From Halarsenatibacter silvermanii (GTDB lineage Bacteria; Bacillota; Halanaerobiia; Halanaerobiales; Halarsenatibacteraceae): 64,000 nucleotides of DNA. The stretch covers positions 1-64,000 of the forward strand of contig NZ_FNGO01000003.1 of assembly GCF_900103135.1 (NCBI RefSeq). Reading direction: 5' to 3'. Position 1 is the stretch's first letter; each line of letters opens with the position of its first letter. The notes beneath the pieces are model-generated. The model made no database searches. It was not told the origin of the DNA and saw only the letters and a program-made list of their open reading frames with translations. Below, one piece after another: positions 17,833 to 28,138 of the stretch. A program made the translations under genes and the position numbers.

Positions 17833-19167
17833 TCAGCCCTGTTTTTTCTCAGGAATAATTAAATTGAGCGCCATTGCTAGAATTGCACCTACCGCCACAC
17901 CAGATGAAAGCATGGTGGAAAGAATCTGGGGCAGCTGTTCAACCGCATCGGGATGATAGGTGATCCCCAGGCCGAAACTCAAACTAATGGAAAATATAAA
18001 AATCTTCCGATCGTTAAGCCCGTTACGGGTTGCTATATTAATACCGGCCACTGCCACCATGCCGAAAAGAGCCAGGGTAGCTCCTCCCAGAACCGGTGAC
18101 GGCATAACACTTACGATAGCACCTATCTTGGGAATGAAGCCGAGCAGCAGTAAAATTGCTGCGACCGCGTAACCGACATATCTGCTGCCGACTTTGGTTA
18201 TCTGAATAACCCCAATATTCTGGCTGAAAGTAGTGTTTGGGAGTGAGTTAAAAATTGCCGAGACAGCACTTCCCAACGCGTCCGCCAGTATACCACGACT
18301 GAGGCGATCATGATGTAATTTGCCGGTAATTGGCTCATTGGAAGTTTGAGCTATAGCGGTTAGGTCCCCCAGGGATTCGATCGAAGTTATAAAATAAGCT
18401 ATTATCCAGGGCAGAAGATGGCCGAGATCGAAATCCAGACCAAAATGCAGGGGGCGGGGAACTGTAAACCAGCCGGCATCAAAAATGGGAGCAAAATCCA
18501 CCATGCCCAGAGGTATGGCGAGTATGTAGCCCGCTATCAGACCGATAGCCACAGCTCCAATCTTAACCAGCCCGGAGCCAAAACGGTTACAAAAAATTAT
18601 AACTATCAGAACAAAAAATCCAACCAGGAGATTTTGGGGGCTGCCAAAATCAGCGGCATCCGCACCGCCGGCAAAATCCTGCATGCCTACCTCGATAAGG
18701 CTCAGACCAATCAGAGTAACAACCGAACCGGTAACTATGGGGGGGAAAAGTTTTTGAGCCTGTTTTATAAATCTGCTTATTAACATCTGCACCGGAGAAG
18801 TTACCAGAGACATTCCCAGCGCCAGGGCAACCCCTCCCGCCTCGGCGGAAGCTATAGCCATGGGTACAAAAGTAAAACTGGTCCCTGTAACTCCCAGCAA
18901 ACCGGCACCGACAGGACCAAATCGTCTGCATTGAACAAAAGTAACTATACCTGACATAATCAAAGCCATGCTGACAAAAAATCCTGTTTCTGTCGGCCCC
19001 AGCCCGGCCACTCCTGCAATTATGAGAGGAGGAGTAATTATGCCGACAAACATAGCCAGCATGTGCTGAAATCCCAGCAGAACGGTCTCTTCCGGAGGCG
19101 GCTTTTCTTCCAGAGAATAATAGGTTTTTCCTTTTGGCTCTCCAGAATTTTTATCGTTTTCTGACAT
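17833..19167 (-). CDS. NCS2-family nucleobase (xanthine/uracil) permease
   Basis: 444 residues with about 12-14 transmembrane helices after a 30-residue charged N-terminus. LLGFQHMLAMFVGIITPPLI is the classic opening of NCS2 permeases. The signature region QNIGVIQITKVGSRYVGYAV (consensus [QEP]NxGxxxxTxVGSR) identifies the xanthine/uric acid side more than UraA. Segments SMALIMSGIVTFVQCRRFG and FPPIVTGSVVTLIGLSLIEV carry the QCRR and FPPIVTG motifs of this clade. Purine uptake by proton or Na+ symport across the cytoplasmic membrane is the likely role. It has its own terminator downstream. No purine catabolic genes are adjacent. Confidence 0.9.
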   Translation of the reverse strand: MSENDKNSGEPKGKTYYSLEEKPPPEETVLLGFQHMLAMFVGIITPPLIIAGVAGLGPTETGFFVSMALIMSGIVTFVQCRRFGPVGAGLLGVTGTSFTFVPMAIASAEAGGVALALGMSLVTSPVQMLISRFIKQAQKLFPPIVTGSVVTLIGLSLIEVGMQDFAGGADAADFGSPQNLLVGFFVLIVIIFCNRFGSGLVKIGAVAIGLIAGYILAIPLGMVDFAPIFDAGWFTVPRPLHFGLDFDLGHLLPWIIAYFITSIESLGDLTAIAQTSNEPITGKLHHDRLSRGILADALGSAVSAIFNSLPNTTFSQNIGVIQITKVGSRYVGYAVAAILLLLGFIPKIGAIVSVMPSPVLGGATLALFGMVAVAGINIATRNGLNDRKIFIFSISLSFGLGITYHPDAVEQLPQILSTMLSSGVAVGAILAMALNLIIPEKKQG

Positions 19168-19267
19168 AACATCACCCTTTAAAAGTTTTATTTGATTTAA
19201 TATTGTTATGTAAAATTTCCATGAATCTTCACAGACTCCTCCTTTCCCGCCGGGATGATAATCATGA

Positions 19268-19846
19268 TTATATCGTGAAGTTATTATCTATCTTCATCGG
19301 GCTCAACTCGGCTATGCCCGGAGGAGTCAATAAGTTATACCCAACATCATTAAAATCATCGTCTGAAAACTTTTCAATAACCGATTTAGCTCTTAGCAGC
19401 AAATGAAGCAAAGCGATGCCACAGTCCAACCAGGGGGATATATCATGATCTTTTTTCAGCTGTGCCGTCTTTAACTGCAGCTTGTTTTCATCCGGAAAAA
19501 AGTCAAAACACCAGGGCTGTCTGTTTAAAGCCGAAGGAGCAAATCGGGCTGATTTTACAGCCTCCAGCATCCACTCCTGAATTATGACTGCTTAAGTTTC
19601 TGCCCTGGTAACCAGACCATAGGAACCGACCACTGTCCAGATTATATCGTCAAATCCATCCGGACTGATAACTATACGAGCGGACTCGAGTCTTTCCTGT
19701 AGAAGATTGATTTTATTTAAAAGTGCATCAATAGTTTCATGCTCGAGGGATTCAGAAAGGTATTTGCGCCGCGAGGATCTAATTTTTACTGCCTGATGCC
19801 AGCTCTGACAGGGAATATCAGCGGGCAATTTCATTTTTCTCATCAC
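19268..19846 (-). pseudogene. Decayed nitroreductase (TM nitroreductase type) with internal deletion
   Basis: The N-terminal part (19592-19846) has HQAVKIRSSRRKYLSE and VVGSYGLVTRAE, matching the start of the putative TM nitroreductase family. It is stopped by an in-frame TAA at 19592-19594. The same frame then resumes with EWMLEAVKSARFAPSALNRQ and PWCFDFFPDE, the conserved C-terminal flavin-binding region. About 80-100 residues that normally lie between GSYG and EWxLEAL are missing, and the last 40 residues (after DCGIALLHLLLRA) no longer match the family. The gene is therefore an internal-deletion remnant. Confidence 0.75.
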
Positions 19847-20047
19847 CTTTTGATGTTAATTTTTAAAAACTATTTTGTTCATTTTATTTAGCCAATTATG
19901 CAGACATTATCAACTGCAGACACTTTTAAATAAACTTAAAATTCAATCAATTAAAAGTTTGAATCTGCAGCATAAAGCATTTTTAGAACATAAAAAATTG
20001 GTTCTACACTTCTAAAGCTGTGATAAATCATAGAGTAAAACCAATAT

Positions 20048-20110
20048 TTAAAAAAGGGGCAAAAGCGGAGGGGAAGCGGAGAAAAAATAGACCCTCTCCG
20101 CTTTTGCGCC
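20048..20110 (-). terminator. Intrinsic terminator downstream of the 1004-residue PAS/GGDEF/HD-GYP gene
   Basis: A perfect 12-bp inverted repeat, GCAAAAGCGGAG (20059-20070) and CTCCGCTTTTGC (20096-20107), brackets 25 bases. On the minus strand it is followed by CCCCTTTTTT. An extra GCGGAG copy inside the loop allows an alternative stem. The rest of the gene-free stretch 19850-20310 shows no gene that I can support. Confidence 0.65.
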
Positions 20111-20310
20111 GCATCCCCTCTGCTTTTTCTACGGTCATAATCCTACAGAAATCTGAGATTAAAATAGACTCGAAAAAAATTTCACCTGGATATTTTTGAT
20201 TTGAGGCCGGGTGTAAATCCGCCTTAAGCCTATATTTTTCCGGCAAAATACTAGAATAGATGAAAACTTATAGTTGTTAATATAAAACAATAATCTGCTA
20301 TAATTATAAA

Positions 20311-23300
20311 TCAATCTCTTCTTTTCATATCAATCATCATTTCCAGAAATTCTCCTGCCAGCTCAGGATCAAACTGGCTGCCCGCGCAGTCTTCAATCTC
20401 CTGCAGTGCCTCTTCTCGTTTCATCGAATCCTGATATGGGCGACCTGAAGTCATGACCTCATAGGCATCTATCACGGCAATTAATCTTGACAAAAACGGT
20501 ATCTGCTTCTTTTCTAATCCTTCAGGGTAACCCTTCCCATCCCACCGCTCATGATGAGAAAGTATGTTTTTAGCCACAGAGGCAAACTCTTCAGTCGGAG
20601 AAACAATATTATAACCTCTTTCTGGATGCTTTTTGACCTCTTCCCATTCCTCATCGGTCAAATTTCCTGACTTTTTCAAAATATCTCTGGAAATAGTCAC
20701 CATGCCTATATCGTGAAGAGAAACAAGCAGCGAGAGGGCATTCAGCTGCTCATCAGTCAGATTTATTTTTTCTCCCAGTTTTAAGGCCAGCCCGGTCATC
20801 CTTAGATAATGTTTTTTAGATTCAGCGCTTTTCTCAATCAGAGAAACTCTCATATTTTGCAATAAAATATTTTCGGTATCCCGAGATTTTTTCATCTTAT
20901 CTCTGTACATTCTTTCGTCGGCTAACTTAATAATCTCCTCAAAAGAGCTTTCCATCTGTTCTTTGATGGCTATTCCGATTCCCAGCCTGACAGGTATATC
21001 ATCAAAATCTGCCTCTTCACAGGCTTTCTCGATTCTTTTCACAACCATTTCTGCCGTCTCTCTGTCGGTTTGAGGCAGCAAAATGACAAATTCATCACCA
21101 GCCCAGCGGGCTACGAGATCTTCATGTCTGGTAACTTCATCCAGAGCACCGGCGACTTTTTTAAGAAGTTTATCTCCTTTATCATGCCCATATGTATCAT
21201 TAACTATTTTAAGTCCATTCACATCACAGTAAATGAGACTTATCGGATGCTGTCTTTCCGAATTCAGACGTTCCATCTCCTCTTCCATAAAAGCTCGATT
21301 ATGAAGACCGGTTAACCTGTCATGATAGCTGAGAAATTTAAGTCTCTCTTCTTTTTTCTGAAGTTCGGTCATATCCAGCTGTATGGAAAGGACTCCCTCT
21401 CCTCCCTCAGGAAGACTCACTTCTGCTTCGTGGAGGTGCATGTAATATTTTTCGCCGTTTTTTCTGCGGCTATAACCTTCAAACTCCAGTTTTTCTCCGG
21501 CCAGCACTTTTTTTAGATTGACTTCGGCCACCTCTGCCAATTCCGGAGTTACCACGGTTTCAAAAATACTGCTGCCCACCAGCTCCTCTTCGCTGTAACC
21601 GGTCATCTCACACAATCTGTCGTTAACTTCGAGAATGTTTCCTTCGCTGTCCTCCAGCATTATTCCCACCGGAGCAGTTTCAAATATTTTGCGATAATGT
21701 TCTTCTTTGATCGCCAGTTTTTTCTGAGTCTCCTTTTGCTCCGTAATGTCTATCGCTGTTCCTATTCCACATTTTTCTCCTTCATAAATAATTCGTGTTC
21801 CGGAAAATAAAACCCAGAACTCGCTTCCATCTCTCTTTCTCATCTTAAATTCATAACTGGATGGAAGGTTTTCACCTCTAATTCGGGACTGCCCCCTCTT
21901 TTTAACCAGTTCTTGATGTTCTGGAGAAACAATTTCCCAAAAATTCATGTTCAATAGTTCTTCACTAGAATAACCGGTCTTTTCCACCAGGGCAGGATTG
22001 ACATACTTAAAGGTTTGTCCGTAAACATACAGCCCGAAAGGAACAGTTTCAGCCAGCGATTGGAATTTTTCCTTCTCCTCTCTCAACTCTTTTTCAGCTT
22101 CCAGCCTGTCGGTCAGATCTGATCTCATAGTTAGGACACCCTTTCCACCATCCGGAAGCTGAATTCTGGTCTCCTTTACGTTTGCATAATATCTTTCACC
22201 CGACTTTTTGCGCGAGTAAATAATCTTTTCGTTATCTCTGCCAGCAAGAATTCTCTCAAAATCTTCTCTGGTTTTACCCTCGCAATCATCAGCAACCAGC
22301 ACTTCTAAAAAACTATTGTTGATGAGTTCTTCCTCTTCATATCCGGTCATTTCGCATAATCTATCATTAACATCGATAATTTTTCCTTCAGAATCTTTAA
22401 TTTCTATTCCAACCGGTACTTTCTCAAAGATTTTTCGATACTGCTGCTCTCTGATTTTCAATTCCCGCTCAATCTTTTTTCTTTCCGTAATATCACGGGC
22501 AAACTCCACAATCCCCGTAATTTCTCCCGTCTCTTCATCCTTAATAGGATAGGCAAAGGTTTCGAGGAAATCCACATCCGAGTCCTCCGTGCCTGAGATA
22601 ACTCCGTTCTCCACATGACCACTTTCCAGACTTCTCTGCACTGGACAATTAGAACAGGGATTATCGTTATTCCGAAAAGCGTCATGGCATTTTTTACCTG
22701 CTAAGGGCAAATTATCACTGTACCATTTTTTCATAATGCTGTTAGCATATTTGATCGTCAGATCAGGATTGAAGACGCTGATTCCTTCTTTGATACTTTT
22801 CAAAACCGTCTCCATTTCTTTTTTGGAAGCTTTCAGTTCTTTGTTTTCCTTTTTCAGATCAGTGATATCCGACTTCAAAATTAGAATTAACTCATCATTA
22901 TATCGGTCAGCTCTCAGCTCATACCACCGGACTTCGCTTTCAAACTGGAAAGCAATCTCTTCCTCTAATTTTTCATGACTCGCTCTTTTTTTATCCTTCT
23001 CGAAAACACCCCTGAGCTTTTCTGCCAGCCTCTCTACTCTGGATCGATCACATCCAGCCCGCTTTAACATTTCTGGATATGGACCCCCAGAAGGGGAAAA
23101 GTTAACAAACTGACTAATTTCCGAAAAAATTTCTTTCCACTCGCGATTGGCCAGTTCTATATTCAAATTTTCATTGACAAGAGCAGCACCTTCGGGAAGC
23201 GAAGAAACAAAAAACTTTAAATTTTTTCTTTCCTCACCCGCAAATTTTGCGATAATAGACCCCTCCCGTTTAGATCTATAATGTAAAATTCGACTTTTCA

Positions 23301-23325
23301 CAAAACCGCCAATAATAAAGATCAA
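20311..23325 (-). CDS. Five-PAS GGDEF/HD-GYP c-di-GMP enzyme
   Basis: About 980-1004 residues. Order: PAS-like (about 38-150), PAS with a Cys cluster KKCHDAFRNNDNPCSNCPVQ (about 170-283), three further PAS domains (about 290-660), GGDEF (about 670-830; RWAGDEFVILLPQ, so Ala replaces the first Gly) and HD-GYP (about 835-1000; HHERWDGKGYPEG). The HD motif reads HDIGMVTIS, so the Lys of the usual HDxGK is Met. No membrane segment is evident, so it senses in the cytoplasm. It probably makes and/or degrades c-di-GMP; the HD-GYP substitution could lower hydrolysis. The start is uncertain. GGGAGGGG lies six bases before an in-frame ATC (about 23271) and there is no ATG/GTG/TTG at proper spacing; GTG at 23301 or TTG at 23325 are alternatives. 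Confidence 0.9.
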   Translation of the reverse strand: MIFIIGGFVKSRILHYRSKREGSIIAKFAGEERKNLKFFVSSLPEGAALVNENLNIELANREWKEIFSEISQFVNFSPSGGPYPEMLKRAGCDRSRVERLAEKLRGVFEKDKKRASHEKLEEEIAFQFESEVRWYELRADRYNDELILILKSDITDLKKENKELKASKKEMETVLKSIKEGISVFNPDLTIKYANSIMKKWYSDNLPLAGKKCHDAFRNNDNPCSNCPVQRSLESGHVENGVISGTEDSDVDFLETFAYPIKDEETGEITGIVEFARDITERKKIERELKIREQQYRKIFEKVPVGIEIKDSEGKIIDVNDRLCEMTGYEEEELINNSFLEVLVADDCEGKTREDFERILAGRDNEKIIYSRKKSGERYYANVKETRIQLPDGGKGVLTMRSDLTDRLEAEKELREEKEKFQSLAETVPFGLYVYGQTFKYVNPALVEKTGYSSEELLNMNFWEIVSPEHQELVKKRGQSRIRGENLPSSYEFKMRKRDGSEFWVLFSGTRIIYEGEKCGIGTAIDITEQKETQKKLAIKEEHYRKIFETAPVGIMLEDSEGNILEVNDRLCEMTGYSEEELVGSSIFETVVTPELAEVAEVNLKKVLAGEKLEFEGYSRRKNGEKYYMHLHEAEVSLPEGGEGVLSIQLDMTELQKKEERLKFLSYHDRLTGLHNRAFMEEEMERLNSERQHPISLIYCDVNGLKIVNDTYGHDKGDKLLKKVAGALDEVTRHEDLVARWAGDEFVILLPQTDRETAEMVVKRIEKACEEADFDDIPVRLGIGIAIKEQMESSFEEIIKLADERMYRDKMKKSRDTENILLQNMRVSLIEKSAESKKHYLRMTGLALKLGEKINLTDEQLNALSLLVSLHDIGMVTISRDILKKSGNLTDEEWEEVKKHPERGYNIVSPTEEFASVAKNILSHHERWDGKGYPEGLEKKQIPFLSRLIAVIDAYEVMTSGRPYQDSMKREEALQEIEDCAGSQFDPELAGEFLEMMIDMKRRD

Positions 23326-23522
23326 AATTTCGGTTTTTGCGATTTATCTTCAGAGAAATTATTTGATGATAACTTTTCTGATGTTTTTCTTAATCTATCA
23401 CATAATTTTCATAAAAGCAAATCAAAGCAGCCTAATTTGAGAAAGGAAAATAACTCGCAGACTTTAAATTAATAATAGAGCTAAATTTAACTGTGGAGCA
23501 TTATCTTAAGGGGGTTAAAAAC

Positions 23523-25481
23523 GTGTCCAGACTTTTAAGTTTTGAGATCGCTCTTATTCTCAAAATAATTGCAGTTTTACTGGTAACATCCAGTTTTTTC
23601 TCCCGGGTTTCAGCCGCTCCCGGTCCCCAAAATTTCACCATCATGCATACCAACGATGAACATTCACATCTTATACCTAACTCTTCAGTTCTGGATTATC
23701 ATCCGCAAAAGTCTGATTCTTCCGTAGGAGGAATTAAAAGATTGGCCTCGCTGTCTGCAGAATTAGAAAACGCCAGAAAAGATTGGGCTGAAGAAGTTTT
23801 GCTGGTATCGGCCGGAGATTTCAAGGCAGGCAGCCCCTTTGCCTGGCTCTCGCTGGAGGACAGAGCTGTTGAACTCAATCTCATGCAGGAAGCAGGTTAT
23901 GATCTCGTAACTCTGGGAAACCATGAATTCGATTATGGTCCAAAAGCACTGGCCGAATATTTAGATAGGGCCGGATATCCAGAAGCCCACCAAAAAACTG
24001 CTGTAATAGCATCCAATCTCGAAATTCCTGAAGGACATAAAATGCAGGAGGCCGGCATCCAGAGAACAAAAATCATGAAAATATCTTCTGAGCTGACTCT
24101 GGGCATTTTTGGTCTTCTGGGAGAAAATGCCGAACTGGTCAATCCCCGTACAGAACCCATGGAATTTGCCGACAGAATAAACACCGCTGAAGAGATGATA
24201 GATAAGCTCAAAAATCAGGGAGCCGATGTCATTATAGCAATAACTCATTCAGGATTAACTGAAGATATTGAACTGGCTCAAAATATGGAAAATCTGGATC
24301 TCATCATCGGAGGTCATTCTCATACGCTGCTGGAAAAGCCACGCGAGGTCGATAACACTAAAGTAGTACAGACAGGAGAACACATGCAATACCTGGGAGT
24401 TCTGGATTTCACCTTTTATCCTGACGATCGGACACTGGAATTAAAAAATGAAGAAAGGGGCCAGTCCTATCTTGAGAAAATTGACGATTCTATAAATCCT
24501 GACAAAGATATAGCCGAAATAACAGATGAAAAGACGGAAATGCTCAAAGATTATACCGCTGAAGTTACGAACGGACGCTATGAGGACCTATTTGCCTCGC
24601 CCTTCACTATGGACTTTTCTTTTTCCGACAAGAATCTTTACAGTGACACACCCTTCGGCAACTTTTTCACCGATGCCTTGAGACTGGGGGCTCAGGATAT
24701 CCTGGGCGGTGATATCGATTTTGCCTTTCAGGCCAACGGTTTAATCCGGGGAGGGCTCGAACCCGGGGTAATGCCCTGGTCAAAAGATCAAATCAGCTAT
24801 TATGAGCTGGCAGCAAGCTCGAGTCTTTTTCGCGGGGAGGACGGCAGGCCCGGTTATCCCCTGGTAGAAACTTATTTGACCGAGCGCGAGATTATCAGAA
24901 TTCTGGAAATCTCCTCATTTTTGAGCGAATATATGGGAGAAAGACAGTTCTTTCAGGTTTCAGGATTAAGATATACCTATGACAGGCGCAGGGCAACACT
25001 TTTTAGAATACCCCGATTGGACATCCCGGTCCCAACCGGCAGATCAGTTCTTTCAGCCGAAAAATACACAGGCGAGGGCACTCAGCTGAAAAACCCCAAA
25101 GCTTACCAGAAGCTGAAAAGAAGCAGCGATAAACTTTACAGAGTGGTAACCGACTATTACATACTGGAATATCTGCCCAAAATCAACAAATACCTCCCAT
25201 TTATGTCTGTCAGACCAAAACATGAAGATGGCACCCCCATGGAAGACATGAAAGATGCCATAGTCTATCGCAACGGTCAGGAGATAAAAGTCTGGGAGGT
25301 CCTGTGGCACTATGCCGACATGCAGCTGGATGAATTATCAGAAGAATACCGCACAGCTCAGGACAGGGTTAAACAGGAAAAAAAATTATCGCCTCTGGCA
25401 CTGCCCGGAGCAGTAACCCTGATATTTCTGATCCTTCTTATAGCAGCCGCGGGTTATGGCCTTTATGAATTGGTCGTTTAA
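23523..25481 (+). CDS. Secreted/anchored 5'-nucleotidase (metallophosphoesterase, UshA/CpdB type)
   Basis: 652 residues from GTG 23523, nine bases after AAGGGGG; a longer GTG at 23493 is less likely. Signal peptide (LSFEIALILKIIAVLLVTSS), then the metallophosphatase domain: MHTNDEHSHL (metal site), VSAGDFKAGSPFAWLS, TLGNHEFDYG (catalytic His/Asp), and IIGGHSHTLL. The 5'-nucleotidase C-terminal domain follows (about 360-620), with FFQVSGLRYTYD, where the usual substrate-stacking aromatic region lies. The last 25 residues form a transmembrane anchor (LPGAVTLIFLILLIAAAGYG), so it is tethered to the outer face of the cytoplasmic membrane. It would release nucleosides and phosphate from nucleotides or cyclic nucleotides. 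It is divergent from the PAS/GGDEF/HD-GYP gene. Confidence 0.9.
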   Translation: MSRLLSFEIALILKIIAVLLVTSSFFSRVSAAPGPQNFTIMHTNDEHSHLIPNSSVLDYHPQKSDSSVGGIKRLASLSAELENARKDWAEEVLLVSAGDFKAGSPFAWLSLEDRAVELNLMQEAGYDLVTLGNHEFDYGPKALAEYLDRAGYPEAHQKTAVIASNLEIPEGHKMQEAGIQRTKIMKISSELTLGIFGLLGENAELVNPRTEPMEFADRINTAEEMIDKLKNQGADVIIAITHSGLTEDIELAQNMENLDLIIGGHSHTLLEKPREVDNTKVVQTGEHMQYLGVLDFTFYPDDRTLELKNEERGQSYLEKIDDSINPDKDIAEITDEKTEMLKDYTAEVTNGRYEDLFASPFTMDFSFSDKNLYSDTPFGNFFTDALRLGAQDILGGDIDFAFQANGLIRGGLEPGVMPWSKDQISYYELAASSSLFRGEDGRPGYPLVETYLTEREIIRILEISSFLSEYMGERQFFQVSGLRYTYDRRRATLFRIPRLDIPVPTGRSVLSAEKYTGEGTQLKNPKAYQKLKRSSDKLYRVVTDYYILEYLPKINKYLPFMSVRPKHEDGTPMEDMKDAIVYRNGQEIKVWEVLWHYADMQLDELSEEYRTAQDRVKQEKKLSPLALPGAVTLIFLILLIAAAGYGLYELVV

Positions 25482-25552
25482 ATTTAAAAAAAAGAAGAAT
25501 ATTGATCGGGCCATATAATTTTAATCGAAATTTTCATCGGGATCGATAACTT

Positions 25553-26851
25553 TCAATCCCGCTGTAATAACTCCTGTGATTCAGCAGCAAACTCCTGATA
25601 ATATTCACCCGCTTTGTTCTGCACATTGAATCTGAGCGAGTTAACTTCCGTGAAATCGTCCGTGACAGCAGCTACCAGGTCTTCGTCAAGAGCCCTATCC
25701 CGGGCCATCTCCTGCAGGATTTTCTTCACCTTATCGTAATCCAATCCCCGGCGATAGGGCCTGTCCTCTGTCAGGGCGGTAAATACATCGGCCACTGCCA
25801 TGATGCGAGCTTCCTGCGAGAGCTCCTCTCCCGAAATTTGAAAAGGATAACCATCACCGCTGAGCCTTTCGTGATGATAAGAAGCCCAGTCGCGAATTTC
25901 CTGCAGCTCATCACCCGTATTTAAACAGTGATATGTATGGTAAGTGTGAGTCCTCATGATACTCCATTCATCATCGGTCAAAGACTCAGGTTTTTCCAGG
26001 ATATCCTCCGGCACAGCCAGCTTACCGATATCATGAAAATATCCACTCAACTTCAGCAGGGCTGTTCTCTCCTGTTCAAAACCTCTATCCTCTGCCAGTT
26101 TTTCTGCAATCCCGGCCACTCCGCTGGTATGGGTGGCCGTGAAAGAGCTTCTAAAATCGATTATATAGCCGGTCAGCTGCCCCAGCTGCAGAAATTTTTC
26201 CTGAACTAAAGAACCGTTACTGCCGTTGAAAAAATCATCCAGAGCCATCAAACAACGCTTTTTATCGGTCAGATCCAGCCAGAAATATTCGCGTTCCTGA
26301 AGGGCTGTAAATGCTGCCAAAATTTCATTATTCACCCTGCCTGCCGGGATTCCTTCGATCCTGTGACTAATCTGATCCCGGGCCAGCAAAATATTCTTTC
26401 TCTTCCGACGCGCGGCCAGATTGACAACTATATTGGCCATAAAAATGATATTGCTCAAAAGCAGCTGCTCTCTATTAACCGACTCACCTGCGCCCCCGGC
26501 AGACCCCGCAGTCAGCTCATCCCAATCATGATGGTGATACCTGATAATTTTAGCAATATCTTCATCTGGAAAATTCTCCTCAGCCAGAATATATCCCACT
26601 TCGGCATGGCGATTATCCTTCTGATCAAAACGCAAATCGCTGTAATCCTGGCCCAGATAAAATATCCCCAGATCATGAATCAGGCCAGCAAGCGTCGCTT
26701 TTTTGATCAGATCTTTACCCAGCCCCATCTCCCGGGCCAGTTCAAAGGTAATATAGGCCACCTGGCGATTGTGACCCACCACCTCTTTGCTGATAAGATC
26801 CATCGCATTGGAAACAGCCTTCACCAGCCTGTACAAATTCAAATTATTCAT
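25553..26851 (-). CDS. Double HD-domain (HD + HD-GYP) phosphohydrolase
   Basis: 432 residues. First HD domain about 10-160 (HNRQVAYITFELAREMG and GLIHDLGIFYLGQ, then RYHHHDWDEL). Second, HD-GYP, about 235-410: HTSGVAGIAEKLAEDRG, KLSGYFHDIGKLAVPEDIL and SYHHERLSGDGYPF. In the HHExxDGxGYP motif the Asp is Ser. Metal ligands His, HD and HH are kept in both domains. Start ATG after GGGAGGA. No receiver or PAS domain, so any control is by partners or ligand. It lies 63 bases after the diguanylate cyclase gene on the same strand and could hydrolyse its c-di-GMP. Confidence 0.85.
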   Translation of the reverse strand: MNNLNLYRLVKAVSNAMDLISKEVVGHNRQVAYITFELAREMGLGKDLIKKATLAGLIHDLGIFYLGQDYSDLRFDQKDNRHAEVGYILAEENFPDEDIAKIIRYHHHDWDELTAGSAGGAGESVNREQLLLSNIIFMANIVVNLAARRKRKNILLARDQISHRIEGIPAGRVNNEILAAFTALQEREYFWLDLTDKKRCLMALDDFFNGSNGSLVQEKFLQLGQLTGYIIDFRSSFTATHTSGVAGIAEKLAEDRGFEQERTALLKLSGYFHDIGKLAVPEDILEKPESLTDDEWSIMRTHTYHTYHCLNTGDELQEIRDWASYHHERLSGDGYPFQISGEELSQEARIMAVADVFTALTEDRPYRRGLDYDKVKKILQEMARDRALDEDLVAAVTDDFTEVNSLRFNVQNKAGEYYQEFAAESQELLQRD

Positions 26852-26914
26852 CTTCTCCGTCCTCCCAGAAGTTAGTAAAATCCGTACCAGGTTTCTGTCG
26901 AAAAATAAAACTGT

Positions 26915-28114
26915 TTAGAGTTTGTCACAATCCACCGTACAGTTTCTACCGCTCTGTTTAGCCCTATAAAGAGCCTTATCAGCCAGCTGCAGAAATTCTT
27001 CCATGCCAGCAAACTCCTCTTTAAAATCAGCAACTCCTACGCTAACTGTAATAGATATTTCCTTATCCTCATACTGCGTGGAATTTTCTGCCACTTTTTC
27101 ACGTATTCTCTCAGCCGCTTTTAAAGCCTGTACTTTATCGGTGCTGGGCATGAGAATCCCGAATTCTTCCCCGCCCAGCCGGGCAGGAATATCAACCTCT
27201 CGAAAATTTTCCCTCAAAAGACCGGCCAGATCTTCCAGCACGGCATCCCCGGCTGGATGGCCATATCTGTCATTGACCTGTTTGAAGCGATCGATATCCA
27301 GCATCAGCAGACTGAGTTCCTCGTCATAACGACGGGCTCTTTCTATCTCCTCCTCGCCGACCTCCATAAAATACCGGCGGTTATAAATATCGGTCAATGG
27401 ATCATGGAAACTCAAGTAGGTGATTTGTTCTTCTTTTCGACGCCGCTCTTTTACGCTTGCCCGCCAGTTCTGGAAGGTGATATACCAGGAGATCATGAGC
27501 AGCATAAGAAATCCCAGAGCTGTCACCTGCAGATAAGAAGTAAGTCGTTTTTCTGCTGTTATTCTATCCTGAATATGTCTTTCTACGATGGCGGTGAGGT
27601 TTTCAATCGTCTGAGAAAGAATATGCTGATGGTTGGTGTATATCCATCCCTTCAACCTCTCCTCGGCCTCCGCCCGTCTGCCGTGACTTATGAGCTCGAA
27701 CACCTCTCTTTCTATCTCTCCCAGAGTCTGGAGATGTTCCTGCATATTTTCTACCTCCTGGGCCACCCCTTCAATTTCAGCCAGCTCGACAATATCTGTC
27801 AGGGCATCTGTCAGCGGCTCTCTGTGTTCCTCGTAACGCTCCTGCCAGGTGAGATCACCGGTGACGGCAGCGAGATTGGCCGTCAGCTCAAGATTACGAC
27901 TGTGATAGCGCAGATCGCTGGAGGCTCTTTCCAGAGACATTTCTATCTCCTCAAATTCTTTTATCATACGACTGGAACGCTGCAGCTGCCAGAGCAGCAC
28001 GACGATTAGTATAAAGGTAACCGCCACAGAGAGGACAAACCAGGGGTTAAAATTGCTGATAAAAATTTCCTGTTTGTATTTTCCAGTAATTTTTTCCTCT
28101 CCACCCATATTCAA
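26915..28114 (-). CDS. Membrane diguanylate cyclase (helical sensor plus GGDEF)
   Basis: 399 residues. Two transmembrane helices (about 24-45 and 193-212) flank a helical extracytoplasmic domain of about 150 residues, resembling four-helix-bundle (CHASE3-like or MCP-like) sensors. The GGDEF domain (about 230-395) has YLSFHDPLTDIYNRRYF, LMLDIDRFKQVNDRYGHPAG and ARLGGEEFGILMPSTD, so the active-site GGEEF is intact. The allosteric RxxD motif is not obvious at the normal spot. Start TTG 28112-28114 or ATG 28106-28108. It lies directly downstream of an orphan betaine-binding lipoprotein (24-base gap), suggesting that the lipoprotein feeds a signal to its outer domain. Confidence 0.9.
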   Translation of the reverse strand: MNMGGEEKITGKYKQEIFISNFNPWFVLSVAVTFILIVVLLWQLQRSSRMIKEFEEIEMSLERASSDLRYHSRNLELTANLAAVTGDLTWQERYEEHREPLTDALTDIVELAEIEGVAQEVENMQEHLQTLGEIEREVFELISHGRRAEAEERLKGWIYTNHQHILSQTIENLTAIVERHIQDRITAEKRLTSYLQVTALGFLMLLMISWYITFQNWRASVKERRRKEEQITYLSFHDPLTDIYNRRYFMEVGEEEIERARRYDEELSLLMLDIDRFKQVNDRYGHPAGDAVLEDLAGLLRENFREVDIPARLGGEEFGILMPSTDKVQALKAAERIREKVAENSTQYEDKEISITVSVGVADFKEEFAGMEEFLQLADKALYRAKQSGRNCTVDCDKL

Positions 28115-28138
28115 ATCAACACCCTCTCATTTCAGCAT

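Noticed and set aside
20028-20246. 72-residue minus-strand frame between the nitroreductase remnant and the PAS gene
   Set aside because: It runs through the terminator hairpin and shows no recognisable domain.
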